Below, one piece after another: positions 1 through 9,073 of a DNA stretch of 14,270 nucleotides. Under the pieces are notes generated by a model, which was not told the DNA's origin, ran no database searches, and worked only from the letters and a program-made list of their open reading frames with translations. The translations under genes and the position numbers were made by a program. The stretch is from Euperipatoides rowelli (Eukaryota; Onychophora; Udeonychophora; Euonychophora; Peripatopsidae). Position 1 is the stretch's first letter. Every line of letters begins with the position of its first letter. The stretch lies in the NCBI GenBank assembly GCA_003024985.2, contig PXIH01S0093486.1, one strand, 5' to 3'.

Positions 1-651
1 TGACCTTGACCTACTTACAAACCGGAAACCGGAAGTGAGCTTGAACATACATATTATATCTACTTATGGATGTGTGAGTCAAATTGTTTTTTTTAAATCA
101 TGCAGCAATTAAGGTAGGATTTTTTAGGATAATTTATCTACATCCCACATTACTTGCATCCTTATTTAAAAATTGATCTGCAATATTTTGAGTAAAGATG
201 TAATAGTTAGGAACTTAGGACTAGGGATGAGTTATGTAAACCTTAAACGTTTAACCGATCATCAAAAGTAATACCATAAATGTTTAAAATTTCACAGCCT
301 CGTTTAAACGTAAAAAAAAAAAAAAAGAAATTAAAAAATATCTAAGCTCTAACACAACAAAATAATTAAATGATCTAATTTAGAAATATAATTACCATTT
401 ATCTAAAAGCATATTATAGACACGCTTGCAGTTGTAGAATCCAATTAAAATCCATTTCTGGGTGGAAACTTTTATATTAAATCAATGATAAAGTAATTTT
501 AATATTAAATTTTAGCTTAAAAAAATATTTACAATGAATGCACTGAGATTTGTCCTCAACTAAAACTATTTTAGTTGAGAAAAAACAGACTGATTAAAAA
601 ATTTCAGCATATTGTGTAGAACTTTTGCAATTGAAAAACTACATATTACCG
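1..651. other. AT-rich gene-free stretch
   Basis: No supportable gene on either strand. The first 40 bases hold a TGACCTTGA motif (reverse complement TCAAGGTCA, a nuclear-receptor half site of ERR/NR5A type) and an ACCGGAAGTG block (ETS type), the latter in a short AAACCGG duplication. There is an A15 run at 312-326 and a 10-bp palindrome CGTTTAAACG at 302-311. The edge motifs may belong to a dispersed repeat that starts outside the window. No coding signal is visible until the LINE RT at about 652. Confidence 0.6.
555..579. repeat. perfect short inverted repeat
   Basis: CTCAACTAAAA pairs with TTTTAGTTGAG around a 3-base loop, giving an 11-bp perfect stem. No T-run or gene context supports a terminator role. 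It is probably part of an old repeat just upstream of the LINE fragment. Confidence 0.6.
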
Positions 652-1185
652 TACTTTATTGTCAATTGTGATGCAATGATATTTTCACGTATCCTCTTTG
701 AAAAGATGAGAAATAAAGTGATGGAGTCAGTGTCTGATACTCTGATATGCAGTATGGGTTGCCAGGTAGGAGTATTCAAAGCCTGATAGCAATTTTTATG
801 CCCTTGACTATATGAAATCCAACAGAAAGGAACATCAAAGGTCTGTTGTAATCTTCTAAGACATTGAAAAGGCGTTCGACACTGTCTCACATTCTTACTT
901 GATACAGAGAATAGAGAATTATTGAATTGTTTGGGTGTTCGGCCCTTTTAAATAGGATAATTAACTATGTAACAAATAAAGAGTTTGTTCCTAGGCTGGG
1001 AAGGATTACATTGCATCACATTCAAGTCAAGCGTGGTATAGCGCTGGGTTCGATTTTGTCGATTATGCTGTTCTGTATTTACCTGGACGATTTATTGAAG
1101 ATTATTAGTGAGTTGCACCTTGGGATAAACATTACAGACTTGGGTATTAATGTTTCTACGTCGGCCTATTTGGATGACTTTGTTA
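652..1185 (+). pseudogene. LINE-A reverse transcriptase, first part (Tx1/L1-type, broken)
   Basis: Conserved blocks of a non-LTR retrotransposon RT appear in order in shifting frames. An NCDAMIFSRIL block at about 664-696 matches the L1/Tx1 motif around NCDYKI. QYGLPGRSIQ at about 751-780 matches the GR-S-I block. DIEKAFDTVSH at about 860-892 is motif A and keeps the catalytic Asp, but it follows an in-frame TAA. Then RGIALGSILS (motif B region) and SAYLDDFV (motif C, YLDD in place of YADD) lie in one open frame at 927-1185. At least two frameshifts and stops make it non-functional. The endonuclease part is absent upstream, so this copy is 5'-truncated or its 5' part is unrecognisable. The frame is interrupted right after motif C by the element at 1186-2383 and resumes at 2388. 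Clade assignment is inference from the motif style. Confidence 0.8.
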
Positions 1186-1233
1186 TGTAATGTGCCTGTC
1201 ATCATCACATCATGCTGATTGACAGGACATTAC
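1186..1233. repeat. terminal hairpin of the LTR-like insertion
   Basis: TGTAATGT at 1186-1193 pairs with ACATTACA at 1226-1233, and the stem continues as CCTGTCA with TGACAGG, offset by one unpaired base on the left arm. It forms an imperfect fold-back at the very 5' end of the insertion. This could be a structural feature of the LTR head or a trace of a smaller palindromic element. Confidence 0.6.
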
Positions 1234-1287
1234 AAGTTTACATCATCATCCTACCATCCACAATGGCTGCTACTTACAAACCCTATA

Positions 1288-1332
1288 TAGCCTATGTAGG
1301 CTATATGTAGCCTATACAGTACAATTGTACTG
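1288..1332. repeat. three TAGGCTA/TAGCCTA heptamers plus a 16-bp palindrome
   Basis: TAGCCTA at 1288-1294, TAGGCTA at 1297-1303 and TAGCCTA at 1308-1314 lie 2-4 bases apart. They are followed by the perfect palindrome CAGTACAATTGTACTG at 1317-1332. Without the three 5-bp inserts the tract would be a simple TATG-like repeat. Confidence 0.7.
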
Positions 1333-1441
1333 CTTATTTAATATTTCATTTAATATTTAATTGCAGACCTGTCATCAATAATCTTGNCTTATTTAATATT
1401 TCATTTAATATTTAATTGCAGACCTGTCATCAATAATCTTG
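1333..1441. repeat. 54-bp direct duplication separated by one N
   Basis: Positions 1333-1386 and 1388-1441 are identical 54-base blocks, separated by a single unresolved base at 1387. A perfect tandem copy with an N exactly at the junction is the usual look of two overlapping contig ends joined without collapsing the overlap. A genuine recent tandem duplication is the alternative. Each copy contains TTTAATTGCAG, which resembles a splice acceptor but has no coding context. Confidence 0.85.
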
Positions 1442-1598
1442 ATCTCACAACACATCACAATTGTCTGCAATACATATGCACTTCAATACAACACAAGTCA
1501 ATTACAGTCGGACACTCTCCTACACAAGACATACATTACCTAAGATTAGCACTGTGTTGCTTATATTTTAGCTCAGTTGTAAAGCCTCAATGCTAGGG

Positions 1599-1616
1599 AC
1601 ACACACACACACACAC
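1599..1616. repeat. (AC)9 microsatellite
   Basis: An uninterrupted AC dinucleotide run lies inside the LTR-like insertion. Confidence 0.9.
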
Positions 1617-1927
1617 CCTCACAACATAGATATTTTATGCTTAGTTCAGTAAAACCAACTGTAGCATATATTTAATATTTTAACATTTCTTGATAGCTTC
1701 CATGAAAGCTATGTACTGTTTATCAGTATTGTTTTATGTTAGCTTCAATAAAAGGCATCTGGCTTAGGGACTTCCCGCCAGTGGTGACTATCCTTTATTC
1801 ATCCAAATTTTTTATTTATCTTTATTGCCACATAATCATTCCGACATTTATTGGACTTTTCCAGACATTAATCAAAAACTGTTTTATACATTAAGGGGAA
1901 ACCCGAAACGGTTTGTAAGAGCTTGTA

Positions 1928-1941
1928 GCTCCGCCATCTTT
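1928..1941 (-). promoter_or_regulatory. YY1/TISU-like AAGATGGCGGAG site
   Basis: On the minus strand the sequence reads AAGATGGCGGAG, close to the YY1-binding/TISU consensus (SAASATGGCGGC) that couples transcription start and translation start in short-leader genes. The ATG opens a frame of only 17 codons beginning Met-Ala-Glu-Leu. It lies inside the LTR-like insertion, so it may be an old promoter or a chance match. A near-identical motif lies at the 5' end of LINE-B (9061-9073). Confidence 0.35.
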
Positions 1942-2387
1942 TTTAAATATAAAATTTACATTAGAGCGTTGCTCGAACTGTATTCTAATTTATCCTTCCC
2001 AATTCCTTGTAAAAAACCCTTTTGACCAACACCCAGTGGATGTTCAATAAATATATTTTTTTTCTTAAAGTAATTAATTGTATTCTCTGATACATATCGC
2101 ACACATATTATTAGTTTAGTTTACATAATCATAAGAGGGATCGAATCTAGCATTAGGCAAAGGGTTACTTTATATTTGTATTTTGTAGATTAGGCCTACT
2201 GCCTAACCTTTTTTTCTCTAGGTTCCACTCCACCACGACCCTAAAAGCTACGGTACCATTGTTTTGTAAAACCCCATACGAGATCTTGGTATTAGCTTTA
2301 CCCCTACTAGATTGGAATTGGTTTGGACTCATGGACCCCTTTTTTGCCCCTTTCCTAGTCTGAGTCCCAAACTGCACATCCCAGTTA

Positions 2388-3576
2388 TTATGGTTGAAGA
2401 TAAAAGTAATATTCATAGGGTTCTAGGAGTGTTGGAACAGTTTGGGAAGGAAACTGGAACTGTTTTTAACAGGGAGAAATCGGTATATCTAGTCCTGTTC
2501 GTAGTTGCGTGGTTAAGGGTCTGGACACGGTTATGCCAAATAAGATTTTGGGATGTCCTTTCCCATTTATTGGAGTTATACCAGCCAGAATTATTGCTAA
2601 CTCATTTATGGAAAAGTTGCATGTTTCTATAGGTCAAATGAAATATAGGAAACTTTCGATAGCCTACTTCAAAAAAATAGATTTCAAACATTTTTTTACT
2701 TTCTAGACTTTTTTTTTTGCACTATAGATTTCCAGATTCTTTTCATAAAAAAAACTGTTCTAAATAAAGGGTAAAAGAAGAACAATGCTTCCAAATGAGG
2801 TTATGACACTGCCTGTGTCTATGGGGGGGGGGGGGGGGGGGTTGGGATTTCATTCAACTAGAATTAAAAATTTATTGGCTTTGTTTAATTGTGCTTATAA
2901 GTTACTGATTAATGCTATGGAGGGAGATTGGGTTGATGTGGTACAACCTTCTGATACACCTACACTGTTTGTTATTGAGGTGGCAGGTGTAAAGTGTAAT
3001 GTGGGAGCCTTCATTGAGAAAATACATGAGTTCTAAAATATATCTGGCGTTTAATGTCGTGCAACAGATATAGAAAGGTGGTTATGTATGTCCCGAGCAA
3101 GATATATTCTGCTTAAATGCAGTAGGCTACTAACATGCCAAATTGTTGTCAATAGTAACTTTTTACAGATGTCTAGAATTAGAGAATTTGAAACTTGGAA
3201 GAGAGCTCCCCCTCGAATAGTAAATTTTTTAATAAAGTTATATTTTCCGATATTGCCAACTAATCTTTAGTTGATAAGCAGATACAACAATTTTATAAAC
3301 CAAGAATGTGTTTTCTGTGATTGCCCAGAGGATCTGAATCTTATACTGTTTTCATGTGAGTATTTTAAAGATTTTAAAATATGGGTGCAGCCGTGCAGGG
3401 TGTTATCCAGATGGACTTACATGGTAATATTGATGATTTTTTTTGTGTTTTTGTATTTGCATAAATCAATATTTCTTATTGTTTTAATTTTTAAACTATA
3501 TGGGATGTTAGCTGTTGTACAGTTGTCTTTCAAGGAAACTTTATTGAGCCAGTACAGAGTTTTAGGACTACGATAA
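2388..3576 (+). pseudogene. LINE-A reverse transcriptase, second part, to C-terminal zinc knuckle
   Basis: This resumes the RT just after motif C. MVEDKSNIHRVL and then ETGTVFNREKS (2391-2480) are the motif C/D follow-up region of Tx1/L1-type RTs. After a frameshift near 2490-2510 come NKILGCPFPFIGVIPARI and KYRKLSI. A further block has SMGG...LGFHSTRIKNLLALFN (about 2815-2890), the GGLG element of the post-RT region. The C-terminus (3088-3576) has RAPPRIVNFLIKLYFPILPTN, an in-frame TAG at 3268, then NNFINQECVFCDCPEDLN and LFSCEYF. That last part matches a zf-RVT type C-x2-C...C knuckle in which the usual His is replaced by Leu. Multiple frameshifts and a G19 run show it is dead. Family naming is inference from motifs. 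Confidence 0.75.
2823..2841. repeat. G19 homopolymer inside the LINE-A GGLG motif
   Basis: Nineteen consecutive G follow the codons for Val-Ser-Met and precede TTGGGATTT. The run encodes glycines expanded from the Gly-Gly-Leu-Gly block, and the frame is kept on both sides at the length given. Length calls in such a run are unreliable in assembled sequence. Confidence 0.9.
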
Positions 3577-3813
3577 CTAAATTATATTGCGTCTACAGAT
3601 GAAAAATGTTTGAAGTGTGAATTATGGAATAGGCTAATGCAGATGTTAGAAATATGATTTATAAGATTTTATTTTATTTTACTATAATCTGATCTATTTA
3701 GATCAGGAAAGACCTAAGTGTTATTACAAGGATATGAAGGGAAAAAAAACACACAACTATAACTATAAATAAAATCAATAGTAAATACAATGATAACAAA
3801 TAAATAAAAATGA

Positions 3814-5110
3814 CTAAACTAAGTACTGTATATATTCAAAGAATCTACATAAATGTGTTTTAATATGAGTAGCAATTTCTCTTTTGAAAGAGATTAACTG
3901 TAAATTGTCAAAACATGAGGTTCGAAGAGCGTTCCAAAAATTAATGTTTCTATTTGATATAGGCTAGCCTAAATCTTTCCTTTTTTTTAGTTCTTTTATA
4001 ATTTAACTTTACAGCAAATGCATGTTTTCTAGAAGTTGAAATTGTATTAAGATTGTATATATTTTTAATGTTATGATCAAGAGCAATTGCTTTGAACATA
4101 AATACTAAGTCTAAGAATAGACACCTTTGATAAGACCATTAATGTGTTATAATCTTACTGGTTTGTTTTGAAGTTCTGAAATAGACTTGGTCATTTGTCT
4201 GAATGCATTTTCTAATAATATAATATCTTGTTTACCGGTATTGAAGAAAAAAGTGCTTGTGACACAATATTGAAATATTGGCTGAACGTATGTAGGCTAC
4301 AATATAGTAGTTCAAATCTAAATGCACTTTTCAACCAACCAAACTGCCTTTTCATTTTATTAACCACGTAAGTTGTAGCCTATGTGCAGAGAATGTAAGA
4401 CGGTTGTCTAATATGACACCCAAATCTTTATGTACAGTTTCAACAGATAAAGTTTGATTATTTATTTTGTATTGATAATTTTTGTTGTTATTCCCAAAAT
4501 GAGAGACAGTGGTTTTGTTTAAATTTAAGGTTAAACCCATTGCTGTTAGTTTTGAAGATAATGTAGGCTATTTAAATCTTCTTGTAAATTTCAGTGATCT
4601 TGTAATGTTGAAATGGTGTATAAAATTTTATGTCATCTGCATATTGAATACAATGAGATGTAGTATTGCGATCAATGTCACTAAGATATAAATTAAACNA
4701 AGAGGAGGATAATANTCCTCCTTGNGGGAGACCTCTGTTGACAATTTGTATTTCGGAGTATTCATCACAATACACAACTTTAATGTACCGGTATCTAACT
4801 CTTATGAAATGATATATGATATTAATAAGTGTTGTAGGAATATCAAGTATTATCAATTTTTGTTAATTAGTATGAATTGTAAGCGTTGGATAGATCCAAA
4901 TATATCACATCAGTGGGGTTATTTGCTTCAAAATTTGAGGTTAAATCGTCTATAAATTTATAAAAATTTGTGTTGGTGGATAAACCTATTCTAAAGCCAT
5001 GTTGGTCGTCAGACAGCAAATTATTACTAACAATGTATGTTTCTAACCTGTTCAACACCAATCTTTCTACGACTTTAGCAATGGAGGTACCATTTGCTAT
5101 TGGTCGATAA
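3814..5110 (-). pseudogene. LINE-B ORF2: reverse transcriptase and C-terminus (broken)
   Basis: Minus strand, N to C. YRPI and TSIAKVVER (about 5108-5065) are RT block 1. LSDDQHGFRIGLSTNT at about 5010-4965 is the fingers motif. IYLDLSNAYNS at about 4902-4870 is motif A with its Asp. RGL-QGG-LSSS and FNLYLSDID at about 4735-4680 are motif B, with Ns at three codons. IQYADDIKFY at about 4660-4632 is the YADD catalytic motif C. Next come LTAMGLTLNLNKT, HKDLGVILDNRLTFSAH, a TYVQPIFQY block (about 4298-4272) and FWNALRTSCFDNLQLISFKRE (about 3943-3880), with a stop at 3814-3816. This order is that of the CR1/L2/Jockey group. Frameshifts at 4564, 4376, 4293 and 3960 all lie on TAGGCTA-type heptamers. 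Confidence 0.85.
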
Positions 5111-5970
5111 GATTCAAGTAGAAATTTTTTTTCCTTTTTTATAAACAGCCTGAGTAATGTTATAGAATCTCCATAGATTAGGAATTAAGCCGTGATTAAT
5201 TACAATATGAGCTAGTTTAGTGATGTGAAATGTGAAAAAGGAGAGACAATGTTTAATTAGATAATTTGGTATATTATCGTCAGCTGAAGAAAATGTGTTT
5301 TTAAGATTACTAATTATGTAATGTACTTCACGTGGTTTGATTTCGAATAATTGTGTGGTTTGAGTATTTGAATTAAATTGGTGAGGAGGACAGGTTATTG
5401 TAGAAAATCTATTAAAATAAGTGGCAAAACTATTTTATGTCGGTAATTATGGAGTTGTTAATCTTTAATTGCAGTGGATGATTCTTTGAATTATTCTTGT
5501 TATTACGTAGATGTGAAAAAATATAATTTTTTTTTTTATATTAGAAATCAGTTTTTTTATCGAATTTTAATCGTTCTTTTTTGATTTTAATAGTAAGTTG
5601 GCTTCGCAATTTTTTATAGTTAGGCTTATGTAGATTTGAGGAAGTATATATTATTTCTTTTATACAGTATGTTCTAAACACAATATTTTTATTTTTTATG
5701 TGCTCTCTTATTTCTGAAGAAATCCATTGAACTTTATTGTTATTGGTTTTATTTTTAAAAGTTGGGATATTTTTGTTAATAGCACTAGTAGGCTAATTAA
5801 TTGTATGAATGTTAGGAAATCTTTGTCTAAATTAGAAGGTATAGTGAACAAATTAGAACTAGCATGACTAAATAATTCTTAATTTAGGTCTACGTATTAC
5901 CTTTTTTATAATCATATCTAGATAATTTTACTTTATGATTATCTAAAGTACAGGAGATTGAGAATTTTTA
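5111..5970 (-). pseudogene. LINE-B ORF2: linker between endonuclease and RT
   Basis: A readable chain on the minus strand, in one frame once a 5-bp TAGGCTA insertion at 5789-5795 is ignored. It runs NLDKDFLTFIQLI (about 5835-5797), then TSAINKNIPTFKNK (about 5788-5747), NKVQWISSEIREHIKNKN and HKPNYKKLRSQLTIKIKKER (to about 5575). W-S-E-I-R and YKKLR blocks of this kind sit between the endonuclease and RT of CR1/Jockey-type ORF2 proteins. From about 5560 to 5110 the translation is too broken to follow with confidence. Confidence 0.6.
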
Positions 5971-6690
5971 ATCAACATGTGGTCGCTTTTGGTTTTGCCT
6001 AATGGAGACTCCATTACAATATCAATTAGGGCCTATATTACTTATCTTCGTACTTCGTTAGAGATAATGAGGTCCAATAATGAGGTGGATGAACCGCGAA
6101 ATCTAGTATTCTCATGAATAAGCTGAATTATATTATGGTCTAATAGAAAATTAAGTAGCCTAATTTAAATTTGAATGATTTGTCGTTGAATCGGTTATTT
6201 AAAGTATTCCATTGAATAAGTGGGACATTAAAATCTCCTAAAATGAGTAAACTGGAGTGCTTTTAATTTTTTGAACATATTGAAACTTTTACAAAGCTTG
6301 TCAATGATAGTCTCCTATTATATGCGAACATTTAGGTGGTCTGTACACAATGCCCAAAAGAAAATTGAAATCGTTATTTGCAAAAATGTTAATCCATTCA
6401 GATTCAATTTCCCTGTTATCAGACATGATGATTGTTTCATAATTAAATATACTGTGTATATAAATAATCAGCCCTCCTCCACGCTTGTCTAGTCTATCCT
6501 TACGAATTAATTGGTAGTTAGGTATTGTTATTTCACAATCGTTTGTGTCTAGCCATGACTCGGTAAATACTATTACATTAACTGGATTCTCACTTATTTT
6601 TAACTTAAATTCGTCCATCTTGTTTTTTATAGAACAACAATTGGATAAGTAAAACGTACATTTAGTAAGAGAATTAATGCTGTTGGATAA
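5971..6690 (-). pseudogene. LINE-B ORF2: AP-like endonuclease domain (broken)
   Basis: Minus strand. CTFYLSNCCSIKNKMDEF (about 6661-6608) begins the domain. VIVFTESWLDTND (about 6577-6539) carries the metal-binding Glu of the ETWL motif. YQLIRKDRLDKRGGGLIIYI follows at about 6516-6457, then GIVYRPP near 6330. LGDFNVPLIQW at about 6241-6210 has the GDFN motif. HENTRFRGSSTSLLDLIISNE lies at about 6116-6054. SDH (codons at 5979-5987) is the conserved catalytic His triad member. All main exonuclease-endonuclease-phosphatase landmarks are present in order, so the domain was once complete. Frames break at 6156-6162 (TAGCCTA) and near 6300, and there are in-frame stops near 6030. In living elements this domain nicks target DNA for target-primed reverse transcription. 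Confidence 0.85.
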
Positions 6691-6965
6691 TTGCTAGTAC
6701 CGTATCTGTATTTTGTATAAGGTTTAAGAGTTCGACCTGCTTTGAATGTTTTGATTACTGGAAGACATTTGGTATTTGTTTTTGGGCAATAAATTGTTGA
6801 ATATGGTTGATTATTGATTAAATCAGTAGATCCATGATTACTATCTATAGCTTGAGGGAATGGCAAATTTATTATCTTACCAACATCATTATTTTTAGAC
6901 TCTTCCGTAGTCAAACAAAAATTGTCTCTATATGATAACCCAGTATTTGAGCAAACACCATCCAC
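6627..6965 (-). pseudogene. LINE-B N-terminal leader of ORF2
   Basis: A 112-codon open frame starting MDGVCSNTGLSY, with a KTFKAGRTLKPYTKYRY segment. It leaves the endonuclease frame at a TACCGTA heptamer (6698-6704). Deleting five bases there brings the TKYRY segment into the frame that reads QLSNSINSLTKCTFYLSN and enters the endonuclease, though one TAG remains beside the site. There is no recognisable domain of its own; low-complexity N-terminal extensions before the endonuclease are common in CR1-like ORF2. Confidence 0.55.
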
Positions 6966-6992
6966 AAATGAACTTGATGATTCGCCTAGGTG

Positions 6993-7313
6993 TTACTGAA
7001 AAACTAAGTCAGAAAAGACTATGAACTGAGTAGGTAGGTGAGTTATATAGACCATGGAACTCACGACAGAAAAAGGTAATAGCTCTGTACAGTGTGATTG
7101 TGTGAATTTGTTGTAGGAAATGTGACAATGTATATGACTGAACCAAGAAATGCATTCACAACTTGTTGATACAAGATGAGATTGGGCCATATTAATTGCA
7201 ATAATGGACAAGATGTCAGGAATAACATGTTTGATTATATATTGTAGAAGAGAAAAACGAATAATCAAGTTAGGAATAGATGAAATTGAATGGTTATAAT
7301 AACAAACCACCAT
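6993..7313 (-). pseudogene. LINE-B ORF1 C-terminal region, unrecognised
   Basis: An open frame of 106 codons beginning MVVCYYNHSISSIPNL. Its position between the ORF1 body and ORF2 is where CR1-like elements may carry a GDSL-type esterase domain, and stretches such as DILSIIAI are compatible with such a fold. No GDS catalytic motif is visible, so this is only a possibility. The frame differs from both neighbours. Confidence 0.35.
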
Positions 7314-7326
7314 TATCTGATGTTAT

Positions 7327-7956
7327 TTATACGAGATCAGATGTAGGAGTGAATGAGTCAATAATGGAATTTTGATTTATCAANATGTTCTCATTACATG
7401 TTTCAAATATTGTAGCAACAGTATTTTGTCCGTAATTGATATTTTTAATTGGTTTACAGATGAAATGTCTAGTAGGAAAATCATTAAATTTGACGTTAGA
7501 TACCTGTAACCTAGATGAGTTAAGATTAATTTCTGGTGAACTATAAATTGCTGAATTTTTAGATCTGTTAGTATAAGTTGCAAAGGTCAAGGAATGATTA
7601 TCTTTGAAATGTAAGAACTCACCAAATGCACAGTAATCAACAATGACCGCCTTATCCATCACCATCTCAGGAAGGATCGATGTGTTATGAAATGTATCTG
7701 TGCATAGTACAATCCTGTCGATTAGACCCCTATGCCTGGAATCTTCTATTTGCTCCCCGTCAATCACTTTCATGTTTGACACCAAATGATTTAAGCTGAG
7801 TGTGCCAATCTCCTGTTTATTTGGAATGTTTACAATATAGGAACAGGAGATCACATCGTAAACAACTGAACTATCAATACAATGGTTTTTCAATTGAGCC
7901 TCTGAAAGCTGTAATGTATGACCCGGCACTCCATACCATATGTTTCTCAATTCCAT
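7327..7956 (-). pseudogene. LINE-B ORF1 body, second segment
   Basis: A long open frame of 209 codons beginning MELRNIWYGVPGHTLQL. It is probably the continuation of the upstream ORF1 segment after a frameshift in an A7 run near 7965-7971, since V-I-K-K-H-S precedes the Met in the same frame. No known domain is recognised. One unresolved base (7384) affects a codon near the end. It is unusually intact compared with ORF2. Confidence 0.55.
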
Positions 7957-7978
7957 AGAGTGTTTTTTTATTACATTT

Positions 7979-8590
7979 TCAATAATAAGATGAAATAAAT
8001 CTTTTTTTATTCTTTAATTTATGTGCGACAACTACATCTTGATTTTGTTCACAATTGTATTTAATGATAAGATCTTTCATATCACCTATTTNTATACTTA
8101 ATCCCGAAATATAATATTCATATCTCTGAAATAAGATTTTAGAATTTGTGTAGATAACACTAGACCCACTATGCACCTCTTGATTATAATAATTAACTTT
8201 ATCTATTTGTACACTGGTAATTCTGATATTATTTTGCGAATCAGATGTAACAATAGGTGGGATTGACTCGGTCTCGAAGTGTTTATGTACATGACTACAA
8301 TCAGGATTGGTCGATCTTTCAGCCTTGGAAATTATTTCATATTTTGACATATCAAAAATTTTTGGTAATAAAGATTCAATCAGACTACATCTTAACTTTG
8401 AAACGCTTAAATCAATGTGCCGCAAAATACGATCGTTTTCAAATCGATCAAAGATATCTGTGGCCATTTCTTTGTCTAATTCAAAACCGTCGACTCCATT
8501 TTGTTTTATTAACTTATCTTTATTTTCTCTAATTAAAGTAGCATCTGAGTCACTATTACCCACATTGACCAAACTGGTTCTTTTCCCCAT
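7979..8590 (-). pseudogene. LINE-B ORF1 body, first segment
   Basis: A 203-codon open frame beginning MGKRTSLVNVGNSDSDATL, hydrophilic and rich in Asp, Lys and Ser. It contains a DVVVAHKLKNKKRFIS segment near its end, just before the stop. It lies 127 bases downstream of the PHD-finger frame with a stop and frame change between, so it is likely the same ancestral ORF1. No domain is recognised. A single N at 8092 affects one codon. Confidence 0.55.
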
Positions 8591-8717
8591 ATTATGATGG
8601 CTTGTCTTAGTCCTCGCTTACTGTTGTTTTGTTAAATTAGTTATTACAGAATCTGTTTTCATATTAATGTCGTCTATGGTATTGTTATGTGGTAATGCAT
8701 CGTAATTTTCAACACTT

Positions 8718-8951
8718 TTATTCGCGCAAACTTGGTTTATTAAATAGATCTTTAGAATCCAGATCTAAAGAACATGTATAACACTTGAATCTATCTTTTA
8801 TATCTATGTATAAATTAGACGAGAAAATTAAGTATTTTTCTTTTATACAAGAAAAATGGATGGTTGTATTGCAACCAGTAATACATTTTAAAATTTTCGC
8901 CTTTTTATGTATTATTTTAGAACAATAATTGCAAAGATTTTGATCGGACAT
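8718..8951 (-). pseudogene. LINE-B ORF1 N-terminus: PHD-type zinc finger
   Basis: The 77-residue frame shows a full C4HC3 ligand set: Cys7, Cys10, Cys23, Cys27, His32, Cys35, Cys57 and Cys60, with an aromatic just before the last pair (FKCYTC). This spacing is that of a PHD finger, which in host proteins reads histone tails. PHD fingers are known in ORF1 of some CR1-like LINEs. All eight ligands survive although the element is otherwise decayed. Met at 8951 is the first Met of the frame and lies about 117 bases below the YY1/TISU-like ATG at 9068. The frame stops at 8718 and ORF1 continues in another frame. Confidence 0.75.
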
Positions 8952-9060
8952 TATTTCATGTAAATATGAAGAGTTATGACAGTCTTACATTAATTATAAA
9001 TGCTGATAAGGTACTTCCATCTAAATTTTTCAAGTCCACGTTAACGGGTATTATTTACAG

Positions 9061-9073
9061 TCCGCCATCTTGA
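9061..9073 (-). promoter_or_regulatory. YY1/TISU-like site at the 5' end of LINE-B
   Basis: Minus strand TCAAGATGGCGGA matches 11 of 12 positions of the TISU/YY1 consensus SAASATGGCGGC. The ATG starts a five-codon frame (MADCK then stop). A YY1 site near the 5' end is known to direct start-site choice in human L1; a similar internal promoter role here is inference. If so, the 5' end of LINE-B lies within a few tens of bases of this site. Confidence 0.5.

Larger units (their letters stand above)
1186..2383. mobile_element. 1198-bp TG...CA insertion, LTR-like, inside LINE-A
   Basis: The segment begins TGTAATGT and ends CATCCCA, and is flanked by GTTA direct repeats (1182-1185 and 2384-2387; extendable to GTTAT if the ends shift). 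Removing it with one GTTA rejoins the RT frame of LINE-A exactly. The TG...CA ends and 4-5 bp target duplication fit an LTR retrotransposon derivative: a solo LTR, or an LTR with a scrap of internal sequence. Possible polyadenylation signals AATAAA lie at 1747 and about 2045. A TGGTGAC at 1782-1788 resembles the start of a primer-binding site but is not followed by a recognisable tRNA complement. There is no gag or pol coding sequence and no second LTR copy that I can see. It also contains an internal 54-bp duplication, an (AC)n run and three TAGGCTA-type heptamers. Superfamily is uncertain. Confidence 0.65.

Noticed and set aside
639-890. 83-codon minus-strand frame
   Set aside because: It is antisense to the LINE-A RT blocks and has no recognisable domain.
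1384-1596. 70-codon plus-strand frame
   Set aside because: It starts at the ambiguous base beside the duplicated 54-bp block and has no coding character.
1782-1800. TGGTGAC as a tRNA primer-binding site marking the end of a 5' LTR
   Set aside because: Only seven bases match a tRNA-Trp-type site and the following sequence diverges; no matching 3' LTR end is seen.
2165-2416. 83-codon minus-strand frame
   Set aside because: It crosses the border between the LTR-like insertion and LINE-A, so it cannot be an ancestral gene.
5606-5640. TAGGCTTA near 5622 as another 5-bp scar
   Set aside because: The LINE-B frame HKPNYKKLRSQL runs through it without a break, so it is native coding sequence.
6271-6492. 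73-codon plus-strand frame
   Set aside because: Antisense to the clear endonuclease domain of LINE-B.
8257-8597. Two plus-strand frames of about 90 codons
   Set aside because: Both are antisense to the LINE-B ORF1 body and show no domain.
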